Shown: one piece after another, positions 44,211-54,956 of the stretch
Layout: each line of letters opens with the position of its first letter
Numbering within the stretch: the stretch's first letter is position 1
From: Coffea arabica
Lineage: Eukaryota; Streptophyta; Magnoliopsida; Gentianales; Rubiaceae
Direction of reading: 5' to 3'
Assembly: GCF_036785885.1 (NCBI RefSeq)
Contig: NC_092322.1
Location: forward strand, 12,422,466 to 12,486,465
Length of the DNA: 64,000 nucleotides
Notes under the pieces: generated by a model
Seen by the model: only the letters and a program-made list of their open reading frames with translations
Databases searched by the model: none
Told to the model about the DNA's origin: nothing
Made by a program: the position numbers and the translations under genes

Positions 44211-46282
44211 ATAAAGATTGTGGACTCCAATTCTAGTTCAGGAACTGTGAAAGTAGATTTTTTTAATTTTTTTTTGTTAATTCGATTATCCAGTTACATT
44301 ATGGAAATGTATTCATTTGTTTGTTTTTTAATCAACAACTTTCCCAAATATTAAGTGGGATAAGATCCGGGGAAAATTAGCTAAGCCCTTTTAAAGTTTT
44401 TGATAGGTATGATTGGCTGTCGAATAACCGATTCGGGTTCACAAATTGAATTCTGTCTCGTTCAAATTCTGTTTGTATAATTCTTACTATATTTTGTATA
44501 AACTCATATAGTATTGGTGTAAAATTAGTTGTATGAGTTGATAAATTTAAATTTATATCAAAATTATACAAATTTTTTCCAAAAGTTGGAAGAATTGTAT
44601 CAATTAGTTGGACAAAACTGAACTCGTGAGAGCAGTTTCCATCTAATGACATTTTAAACTTGGTGGGACAAATTCTGGGTCTTGCGATGATTCTTGTCCT
44701 TGATGCCTAACGAAGTTAGCAATGATAGAATTTTAAAATGGAACTATCATCGTGTTGGATAGAGTATTATTTGAAATTAGCAGTGATGCCTAACGAAGTT
44801 AGCAGTGATAGAATTCTTGGCCTTTGTTTGGATAGAGTATTATTTGAAATATTATTTAGAATAATTAATGTAGTAATTTTGTGATGTGATGTATGTAAAA
44901 TAAAAATGTGAGTTAAAAAATGTTTTTATGATACAAACGAAATATTATTTGAAAAAATTTGATATCCAAACTATTAGAATACCACTACCACTTTATTTGT
45001 CTGAAAAAGAGGAAAAAACATGGTTGATTTCTTTATCTTTGTAATCAATAGATCAATAGAGACATATGCAATGATGTAATCCATAAAAAATGAGAGAAAT
45101 GGCAAACAATGTCACATGTAACTAAATCAGCCTAGCTACGATGACAGAAATGGCAAACTAACGTGTAACTATTCCAGTCCAACTGAGTTGGCTACCAAGA
45201 AGAGACTTAAAGCTCTCATTTAATGTAGGATAAGGGATTAAATTTCTTAACTTAGCATTCTTCTCCTAATTTCTGAAAGTTTTATAAGTGGATGCATAGC
45301 CATTCATTTGGTCTGGTGGTGATTCAATCTCCTTAGGATTCTTCATTGACCATTTTAAATATGTCTGTTACCTATAATGTAGAATAGAAATTACCGTTTC
45401 GGCAAAAAAAAAAAAAAAACATAAGGACAAACTATCAGAATTGTGACAGTTGACGGGTTGCAATCAACCACAATGTCACCACTTTCTGTTCGGACGGCTA
45501 GAGTTGAAAAATCTGCAATTTATTCATACATACTCCTTATAAGGCCAATCGCAAGAATTATCAATTTTTCTCTATGACAACAGTCTGCAAAATTTGAAAA
45601 AATGAAAAAAAAAAAAAAATTTACGGCAAGGTTTTGGACCATTTTCAATGTATGATCACAATGGAATGTAGCACAATAAAATATCATATAAGTGGTCTGG
45701 TCTTGGAATTGAGTCACCAGACTACTTGACAAATTTGTGAATTGAATTGAAGTGGTGTAAATTCTACTATAATAAATAGCGGTTCAAATTGAACAGCATC
45801 AAGTTTCAAGAATTTCGTTTTATTCTTATTTTTTTATATTTGTGAAAAAAGATTTGCACGACCCAATTGACCATATCACCGAAATCAGTTCAATGTCACT
45901 TCCCTTGAACGCGTGGGGTTGACATCAACACATCTTGCCCAAAAAATATCTGCAAAAGCACCAGAGAAGGCGGCTGTATCTGGTATGGAGATTGATATTT
46001 GATACCCTTTACCTCAGGGAGTGTATATAAGAAAATCCTATATTAAGCGACGCACGATTAGCAATAGAGATAAGTTAAAAGATAGTTTAGCTCGTTGACT
46101 TTAGAGATTTCATAGTCTTGTCTATCTGCTTAGAAATGTTGTAATTTCCATTCACAACCGTCAGATTATCACCCTTTACACATAGCTATCCAATACTACT
46201 ACTAGACATAAATAACTGCTGTGAGGCCTATTCTTAGATCAGAAAAAGAAGCACTAGAATACCATTAAGCAAACTGAGAAAG
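44211..46282. other. Boundary between P450 duplication units and promoter of gene C
   Basis: No gene is seen. The left part (to about 44700) matches the region right of gene D (52822-53460). The right part (45000-46282) matches the promoter region of gene A without its insertions. The junction of the two units therefore falls near 44.7-45.0 kb. The junction holds two partial repeats of ATGCCTAACGAAGTTAGCA. Confidence 0.65.
44826..44971. mobile_element. 146-bp MITE-like repeat at the unit junction
   Basis: The ends are GTTTGGATA and TATCCAAAC. The body is related to 4711-4846. A partial copy of its left end (TTGGATAGAGTATTATTTGAAAT) lies directly to the left at about 44755. Confidence 0.5.
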
Positions 46283-48160
46283 ATGATGAGCATTCATTGG
46301 CTATCGACAGCTCTAGCCTTGGCTGCAGTCTGGTTTTTCCTTCAAGACCTGTTCTTGATGAAGAAGAAAAAGAGATTTCCTCCAGGTCCAAAAGGGCTTC
46401 CTGTTATAGGAAATCTGCATCTGTTAGGCAAGAATCCTCACCATGATTTGGCAAAACTAGCCAAAAAGCATGGCCCTTTAATGTACATGCGATTCGGTTA
46501 TGTCCCAGCAATTATTGTCTCATCCCCTGAAGCAGCTGAAAAGTTTCTCAAGACTTACGATCAGGTTTTTGCTAGTAGGCCTTATCATGAAGCTTCTTGG
46601 TACGTTAGTTATGAGCAGAGGAACTTGACGTTCGGCCAATATGGACCGTATTGGCGAAACATGCGTAAGCTTTGCATTCTGCAGCTGCTCAGTAGCCACA
46701 AAATCAATTCATTTCTGCCGATGAGAAGAGAAGAGGTTGGAACATTGGTTAAATCACTCAAACAGGCTGCCTCAGATGGTGCTGCTGTTGACCTTAGTGC
46801 AGCAATTTCTTCCTTGGGTGCAAATATGAGTTGCTTGATGATATTTGGGAAGAAATATATGGACAAGGATTTTGATGATAGGGGGTTTAGAGATGTTATT
46901 CAAGAAGGACTTCATGTTGCGGCCATGCCAAACCTCGGTGACTACTTTCCTCTACTTGGTCTGCTTGACCTTCAGCGACTTACACGCCGGTTTAAGGATC
47001 TTGCCAAGGTGTTTGATAAATTTTTTGAGAAAATCATTGATGAGCATCTACATTCTCAGGAGCACAAGCAAACCAAGGACTTTGTAGACATCATGATGGG
47101 AATTATGCAATCTGGAGAAGCTGAGTTTGAGTTCGACCGTAGTCATGTCAAAGCCATCTTGTTGGTCTGTTTTATACCGTTTCTGGTTTGCTGGATTCTT
47201 GTTCATATACGTTGCTGACAGCACCAGATTTTTGTATTGCTTGTTGAATTTGTTATTAACTTTTTCAACAAAATTTTCGGTTAGTTATAACTTCTGGACT
47301 AAACAAATTCAAATAACTAAACTTTGCACCTTAAAACTTGATCTGGAATTCTGTGTTCTTACTTTCTTCAAAATAATACCAGCGTTCTTTTCTGAGGTTC
47401 TCCTTTGTTTGTCTGTTGAGAAAGGGATTGTTTCATAGCTAAATCAAATAATTGCAATCCTTGCAACAAATGAAGACAAATTTGACGCCTATTTTGATCT
47501 TGACATTGTGCCTAACTCTGCCAATTCCTTACCTCAACTACACAGGATTTGCTTGTAGCCTCAATGGACACCTCAGTCACGGCAGTTGAATGGGCGATCT
47601 CAGAACTCCTCAGGCATCCTGAGGCAATGAGGAAACTCCAGAAAGAATTGGAAGAAAAAGTCGGATTGGAGAGGATTGTAGAGGAATCAGACATTGAAGG
47701 CCTAGAATATTTGGACATGGTTATCAAAGAATCCATGAGGCTCCATCCTGTGGCCCCACTGTTGCTCCCCCACGAGTCAATGGAAGATTGCACAGTTGAT
47801 AACTTCCACATTCAGAAGAAGTCGCGGATCATCATAAACATATACACAATCGGACGCGATCCAAATGTCTGGCCTGATCCTGAGACCTTCAACCCTGAAA
47901 GATTCAAGGATAGCAATATAGACCTTCGGGGCCAAGATTTTCGGCTCATACCATTTGGCTCAGGCAGAAGAAGTTGCCCTGGTTTGCAGTTGGGGCTCCT
48001 CCTTGTTCGTTTTGTGCTGGCACAGTTGGTGCATTGCTTCAATTGGGAACTTGCAGATAACATTCAGCCAACTGATCTGGATATGTCTGAGGCTTTTGGC
48101 TTAGTAACCTCAAGAGCAAAGCATTTAAAGGTTGTGCCTACTTGCCGATTACAAGAATGA
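46283..48160 (+). CDS. Cytochrome P450, CYP71AU-like (gene C)
   Basis: Exons 46283-47164 and 47546-48160 give 498 residues, the same architecture as gene A. The membrane anchor, [16 protein letters not shown]-helix with the Asp-Thr pair, KESMR, PERF and [10 protein letters not shown] are all present. There are 39 differences from gene A. They include 106-118 (SRS1 region), a block at about 208-214 (EGLHVAAM against [11 protein letters not shown]2 region) and the C-terminal FGLVTSRA (SRS6 region). This suggests a shifted substrate range, which is inference. The intron donor reads GTCTGT where gene A has GTATGT, so splicing may be weaker. The promoter lacks the three insertions seen at gene A. 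A TATATAA-like box occurs near 46024. Confidence 0.92.
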
Positions 48161-48300
48161 GTAAAGAGGGTGGACTCAACTTTTATTTATCTCTGTCTAG
48201 GTCTATACTCTCTTTAGAAGCATCACCAATTTTATTTGATTAAGTGTAAGCAAAATTTGACATACATTGGATTGGATTTGAATAGTAATGATATAATCAA

Positions 48301-48776
48301 CGCTAAATTCTATATAATCCCTTTGTAGTTTTGTATAATGCCAGATGATCCCCCTAAGGTTTCAAAATAACCACATAATTCTCTTGGGGGTTTATGTAAA
48401 GTGGAAAGTAAATGGAATGCATAATTAGTTATTGCAATTAGACCGCACTGCTTTAAAAGTGTGTGTGATGAAATCTTAATATCCACTTAAACCCCTACGG
48501 TTTGCATAAATATCCATTTTATTGTCCTATGAATTTTGCATTTATCCACATGATCCCTTTATGATTTTGTATAAGGTGGTTAAATCGTCATTTGATTGAG
48601 CATTTAAGTAATGACACAACTGGTATTTCAACTAATGATGTTACATAAGTTATTTTTTTTTTTTCTAAGTTTCCAGTTTACATGAAACTATATAGGATAA
48701 AGTGGATATTTTGAAACGTTAAGAAATTATGTGGCAATAGATGAAACCACATGGGAACTAATAGTAATTTGCGCTA
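48301..48776. mobile_element. Non-autonomous TIR element downstream of gene C
   Basis: This is the counterpart of 33084-33553 and has the same related ends (CGCTAAATTCTATATAATCCC and the inverse of TAGCGCAAATTACTATTAG). It is positioned identically relative to the P450 stop codon. Confidence 0.55.
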
Positions 48777-50689
48777 CAATCAATCAATCAATATCAATCA
48801 TGTTAACCATTAAAAAAATGAAGGCTTCAATATACTTATAATTGAACTAGCGCTATGGAACATTTATAACCCATCATTAATAGAAAAAAAAAATAAACTG
48901 AAAGAAAAGTCACTATACAAAAATCATAAAATGACATAAAGGAGAATAACAAGTTAATCACAAAGTTGAAAAATTCAAATCAAATGACATAGAAAAGAAA
49001 ATATTTAGGTCACTCAAATCCCATGGAAAGACAAAAACGTTTGATGCAGATACCAAAACAATATAGTATAAAAAGAAAAGGTGCTCTCAATAGTGAATAT
49101 AAGCTAAATTTTCCATTCAATCGTCAATTCTACTTTAAACATTGTATTGATATATAAGTGCAGTACTATCAGCATTTGATGTTTTAGAGTTAAAGTGACA
49201 AAATATCTAAACAGTTCAGGAAAGAAAAGTAATGAAAACGTTGATCTATGATTGTACTTTTAAATAATGTTTTGAAAAATAATTGGTTAAAGAAAATAAA
49301 AACATAGAAATTTATATTATGATGTTAACAATCAGAATTCCACAATTTTAATATCTAAAGCAATATTATATTTTTGAATAATACAATCACGTGTAAGTTT
49401 TGTACGTGAATTATCACTAGTTTCTGAAAATGTTAACAACGATGCATACTTGATTCAAGACTCTGCATGCACTTTTGTGTCCTCTCTAACGTTTTGCTGG
49501 TTGCTTCTTTTCAATTCATAGATGACACAAACATTTGCCAATTCGTCAATTTTGGAGCTTGTTTCCATCTCGTTCTAAAGAAGCTGCTTCCTTTAACACA
49601 ACAAAAATGTTACAAAACACTAGTTAATAAGCCCTTTTCCTTGAACTTGCAAACCAGTATGAATTGAGCTTTCCTACCTTCTCATCTAAATTTGACTTAA
49701 AGATACATCTCAGATGGTTAATTTTATTTCACTCGCTGAGAATTCAGATCAAGTGGCAAAACCAAACAAAGAAGTCAATGGCAAGTGAAGGGGCATGAAT
49801 TCCTCTCTCTTGCTAATTGAATATTAGATCTTGACTGAAACGACATCTCTGAAAGCGCATGTCACGCATTTATTTGATCTTGTACATTGTTTGGCCTTGA
49901 ATATATCCATCCGTCAATCTATTTATATCTATCTGTCTATTTATATACATCTGTACTCCCTATAAATGCATCTTGTACTACCTAAACTATCATCTCTAAA
50001 AATAGTTGTAATGCGTTTCAATAATGACGAAGGAATGAATATCAATCATGTCAATTAACTATCACAAAAGTTGTTTGTAACTGAAATAATACAATGAAAC
50101 AATTAAAGTTCATCATTAAGAGCATGCCATAAAAAATCCCTAAAACTGAAAGTCAAAAACTCCCTAAAACTAAAAACCAATAATTAAAGAGCAAATTACA
50201 TTTTACCCCTAGTGATATAGATAATTTGTACATAATCCCTTATAGTTTTAAAAATTATATATAATTCCCTTATAGTTGGGGTTAAAGTGTCAAAGTGACA
50301 GAAATAATCATCCGTAACGAAACCTATGAAAGTATCGAAATTACCCTTGTTTAAAATTAAAATGATTGAAATAACCAAAACATGTAAATATAATATGCAT
50401 GACACTCTAACCCCGTATGGTTTTATATTTTAACATATAACCTCCTTATGATTTAGCGTTTTATCATATAACCCCCTTATGGTTCTCGATACATATATAT
50501 AACCCCCCTGTGGTAAATAAATAATTTTCAACTTTATATACGGGTATTTTTAATATTTTAGTTAGCTCCATTATGAATTATAAATTCCATTATTTTGACA
50601 CTTTAATTCAAACTGTGAGAAGATTATATATAGTTTTTGAAAAATCATAAGAGGGTTACGTAAACAAACACTAAACCACAAGTGGCGTA
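48777..50689. other. Unit-2 spacer between P450 genes C and D
   Basis: No gene is seen. This is the compact, uninterrupted version of the A-B spacer. The CTGAG at about 49734-49738 is the empty site of the solo LTR found in unit 1. Confidence 0.65.
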
Positions 50690-50812
50690 AATGATACAAA
50701 GTGGACAAACAAATTAGTTAAAAAGCTGAAAAGGACAACTCATAAAAACCAATAATTAAATGATACAAAGTGGACAAACAAATTAGTTAAAAAGCTGAAA
50801 AGGATAACTCAA
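50690..50812. repeat. Tandem duplication in the gene D promoter
   Basis: Two copies of a 53-bp block starting AATGATACAAAGTGGACAAA (50690-50742 and 50759-50812) lie 145 bp upstream of the start codon. Pseudogene B has a single copy. Confidence 0.85.
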
Positions 50813-50956
50813 ACAAGACGAAAGAAGGAAAAAATGGTAAACTTAACTAAATTGGAATTAGGAAGACAATAGACAAAATAAGATACTCCAATCCAATTTG
50901 TCTCTTTGCATTCTGTCATCAATTTCCTAACAGTTTGTACTGCTTGGAGAGCTGAA

Positions 50957-52821
50957 ATGATGATGAGCATTCATTGGCTATGGGCATCCCTAGCCTTGGC
51001 CGCACTTGGCTATTTTCTTCAAGATTTATTCTTGATGAAGAAGAGAAGAGGGTTGCCTCCAGGTCCAAAAGGGCTTCCGGTTATAGGAAGTCTGCATCTA
51101 CTAGGGAAGAACCCTCATCAAGATTTGGCGAAATTGGCCAAAAAACATGGCCCCATAATGTACATGCGTTTTGGTTATGTCCCAGCGATCATTGTCTCAT
51201 CTCCTGAAGCAGCTGAAAAGTTTCTCAAGACTTACGATCAAGTTTTTGCCGGTAGACCTTATCATGAAGCATCTTGGTACATCGCGTATGAGCAGAGAAA
51301 CTTGACTTTCGGTCAATATGGTCCGTATTGGCGAAACATGCGTAAGCTTTGTATTTTACAGTTGCTCAGCAGCCACAAGATCAATTCGTTCTGGCCAATG
51401 AGAAGACAAGAGGTTGGAACATTGGTGAAATCACTGAAACAGGCTGCTTCAGATGGTGCTGCTGTTGATCTTAGTGCCTTGATTTCATCCTTAGGCGCGA
51501 ATATGAGTTGCTTGATGATATTTGGACAGAAGTACATGGATAAGGATTTTGATAATAGGGGTTTTGGAGAGGTCATTCAGGAAGCATTGCATGTTGGATC
51601 GACGCCTAATATCGGTGATTACTTTCCCCTGCTTGGCGTGCTTGATCTTCAGGGACTTACTCGTCGATTTAAGGCCCTGGCTAAGGTGTTCCATGATTTT
51701 TTTGATAAAATCATTGACGACCATCTTGAATGCAAGGAGCAGAAACAAACCAAGGACTTTGTGGACATCATGATGGAAATTATTCAGTCCGGAACGTCTG
51801 CGTTCGAATTTGACCGTCGTCATGTCAAAGCTGTTTTGTTCGTAAGTGTGGTTGCTCTAAATTGAATTATTGTTCACATACATAGCTGGTTATTTTAACC
51901 TTGTTGAATTTTGTCTTTATTGTTTCTACAAAACTTTCAGCTTGTTATAATCTATGGACTAATAAAATTTGAAGTAATAGTTATTTGCTGAGTTATTGTG
52001 CTATTGCTCTTACTCTTCAGAACAGTAGTGTTGGTCTTACTTAGTTACTTTTATGGGTGCTGATCATTTCTTTGTTGCTGTCTGCTGACAAAGGGTTTGT
52101 TTCCATACCCATATCAAATGATTGCAGTCCCTGTGGCAAAAGAAGCAAAAGTTGACAATTATCTTCACTTTCCTTGCTCATTCATTTATTTACCTCAACA
52201 AAACAGGATATGCTTGTAGCCTCGATGGGCACTTCAGTGACAGCAGTTGAATGGGCCATTTTAGAACTCCTTAGACATCCAGCGGCCATGAGGAAACTTC
52301 AGAAAGAACTGGAAGAGAAAGTCGGATTGGAGAGGATTGTTGAGGAATCGGATCTTGAGGGCCTGGAGTATTTGGACATGGTTGTCAAAGAATCAATGAG
52401 GCTTCATCCTGTCGGACCACTAATGCTCCCCCATGAGTCAATTCAAGATTGCACAGTTGACGACTTCCATATTCAGAAAAAATCGCGGATCATCATAAAC
52501 ATATACGCAATTGGCCGTGATCCAAATGTCTGGCCTGATCCAGAGGCCTTCATCCCTGAAAGATTCAAGGATAGCGATATAGACCTTCGCGGACAAGATT
52601 TCCGACTCATACCATTTGGCTCAGGCAGAAGAATTTGCCCAGGTTTGCAGTTGGGGCTCACTGTTGTGCGTTTTGTGCTAGCACAGCTGGTGCATTGTTT
52701 CAGTTGGGAACTTGCAGATAACATTCAGCCAACTGACTTGGATATGTCTGAGGCTTTTGGTTTAGTAAATTCAAGGGCTAAGCATTTAAAAGTGGTGCCC
52801 ATTTACCGATTGCACAAATAA
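50957..52821 (+). CDS. Cytochrome P450, CYP71AU-like (gene D), with altered I-helix
   Basis: Exons 50957-51841 and 52207-52821 give 499 residues starting MMMSIHW; the first Met of an open extension at 50906 is not used by the paralogues, so I start at 50957. The anchor, [17 protein letters not shown] and [10 protein letters not shown] are intact and the intron is GTAAGT-AG. The I-helix reads VASMGTS: the conserved acidic residue before Thr is Gly (residue 303; codon GGC where A and C have GAC). That residue normally helps deliver protons to bound oxygen. SRS regions differ from A and C ([28 protein letters not shown]). The gene looks expressed-competent, but its chemistry may be unusual or impaired. 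Confidence 0.92.
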
Positions 52822-53656
52822 ATAAAGATTGTGGACTCCATCTCGTTCTGAAGAAGCAGCTTCTTCCTCGAGCATTAGACAGTACAGAAGTTTCGGAATT
52901 CTTATATATCTTGATGTTGCATTTGTCAATTGTTACATTTTCCTTGCTAATTTCATAGTGAAAACATTGTTAAGTGGATTTGTTTTTATTTTTTGCTTTT
53001 GTAGTTAAGTAGATTTTTTTTTCTTTGTTAATTGGATTATCCAGTTACATTATGGAAAGGTATTCATTTGTTTGATTTTTATCAACAACGTTCCAAAATA
53101 TTATATTAAGTGGGATAAGATCTGGGGAAATTTAGCTAAGCCATTTTAAAGTTTTTGATAAGTATGATTGGCTGCCGAATAACCGATTCGGATTCACAGA
53201 TTGAATTCTGTCCAGTTCAAACCCTGTTTGTATAATTCTTACTATATTTTGTATAAATTCATATAGCATTGGTGTAAAATAAGTTATATGAGTTGATAAA
53301 TTTAAATCTATGTCAAAATCATATAAATTTACACCAAAAGTTGTAAGAATTGTATCAACTAATTGAACAAAACTCAACTTGGGAGAGCAGTTTCCATCTA
53401 ATGACATTTTAAACTGGGTGGGACAAATTCTTGGTCTTGCGATGCCCAACGAAGTTAGCCGTATTGATGTCTTGATAGAATTTTAAAATGGAACTATCAT
53501 CATGTGCATTATGAGCTGTTGTAAATTACTGAAAGGCCTTAGTTTCATATTTTCTCTTTCTCATGTGGTGGCTATTTTGTTTTCAAGGATTTTTCAATGT
53601 GCCTGTCATATTCAAATAATTTCTGTCCTTGCTCAGATCAATTGTATTTGCTTTTT
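52822..53656. other. 3' region of gene D, end of P450 unit 2
   Basis: No gene is seen. The stretch to about 53460 matches the region right of pseudogene B (44211-44710). Similarity ends there. Confidence 0.6.
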
Positions 53657-53760
53657 GGGATAATTTCAGAAACCTCCCCTGAGGTTTCTGACAATTTCAC
53701 TGACCTCCCCTGAGGTTTCCACAATTACACTAACCTCCCTTGAGGTTTCTGATTTTGTAA
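53657..53760. repeat. Three tandem CCTCCCCTGAGG hairpins
   Basis: Three copies of a unit of about 30 bp, each containing AAACCTCCCCTGAGGTTT or a near variant, occur at about 53671, 53702 and 53731. Each copy is a near-perfect stem of 7-9 bp with a CCCT loop. They may be the end of a MULE-like element whose other end is not in view. Confidence 0.7.
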
Positions 53761-53929
53761 CAAAATCAGCCCATGACTACAAAAGTAAACATAAAAAAGT
53801 GTTTTCAGGAAAGAGAGGAAATTTTGTTCCCATAAATGCCCTTAAGGTAGGTATATAAGTTATATTAGTGAATTAATGAAAACTAATAAAAATCAGAAAT
53901 AAATAAGAAAAAGTGAGGGGCTGTTAGTG

Positions 53930-54515
53930 AAATAAGAAATATAAGTGGCATTAACACCAGAAATCTGATCCAGATTCTCTTGCTTCCATTTGACATAGTC
54001 TATGCGGCTGAATTTGGTGAATTCTGAATGGCCCGCTAATGATAATCTTTTGGCGACCAGGAAACTTGAACCTGGCATTGCTCAAAGCTGAGATGAGCAT
54101 GGTGGCTGTTAGCATCCTTGCAGCATGCAAAGAGACTCCCTGACCAATAGCAACACGAGCACATGTTCCTTATGGCTTCCCAAAAGCACCTCTCATACCA
54201 TATTGAAGCATATCAGCTCCAGCAAATTGAAAACATCTTGTTAATATGCAGGACATGGAAAGGATGAACTCTAACCCTCAAATAGAATGCGTCCTTCCTA
54301 GCATACTTAGTCACGTACTTGTTGCAAGCAATACAAACAGTCTCAAGTGCTTCACAGGAGACATTCTCCTTTTCCCAACTAACCAAGTGGACATAGAATG
54401 GGAACTCATCAACTCCCTTCTTCTTCATGCCAACATCATAGATCTTGATCTTTGGATCTGGAACACCACGGCAGTAACTTGACTTTGGATAGGATTTGTT
54501 TTTTATTTTCAACAT
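53930..54515 (-). pseudogene. RPL10: 60S ribosomal protein L10 (uL16) pseudogene
   Basis: The minus strand starts with [20 protein letters not shown] and continues [20 protein letters not shown], a clear RPL10/uL16 match, up to [12 protein letters not shown] near 54230. Beyond that the homology continues in shifting frames: GMRGAFGKP, GTCARVAIGQ, ARFKFPGRQKIII and FTKFSR. A stop (TAA) follows FGKP and several small indels are present. There are no introns although plant RPL10 genes have them, so it is probably a processed retrocopy, or a fragment picked up by the neighbouring MULE. It cannot make a full ribosomal protein. Confidence 0.85.
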
Positions 54516-54956
54516 ATTCTGAACCAGCATTAAGAAGTGCAGAAACTAAGAAGTGAATTGAACAAGTTCATGAGCAGTGCAGAAACTAAGTTATTTGTCA
54601 CAGGCTGAAGTTGCAACATTCAGATCCATTAAATGAAACAAGAACTAAAACAGTCATTTATAAAACCTTAACAGTAATAAGGTGCAAACCAAAACTGCAA
54701 TCCAAGAGTAATATCATTACAAATTTCATAACCATACATTAAATAAATAGAAATGCAATCCAATACTATCCAAAACACCATCTGCCTTAAAGCAATTCAG
54801 GCAAAGGGTGAGGATTGCAAAACCATTGTTTAGTTATAGTTATAGTTTCACAAAACACCGTATACAAAAGCATGAGTAAGCAGTATATTAATGAACTATA
54901 CTTCACAAAGCACCACTAAGCACAAAAGAAGAGAAATGTAAGCATAACAGTAGCAA

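Noticed and set aside
44755-44825. Independent gene remnant at the P450 unit junction
   Set aside because: The repeated GCCTAACGAAGTTAGCA lines are partial duplications of unit-end and MITE sequence, not coding.
30995-52821. Assignment of the P450s to CYP81 or CYP736A
   Set aside because: The [11 protein letters not shown] / [11 protein letters not shown] / LPHESMEDC pattern and overall sequence fit CYP71AU better from memory; the call stays tentative.
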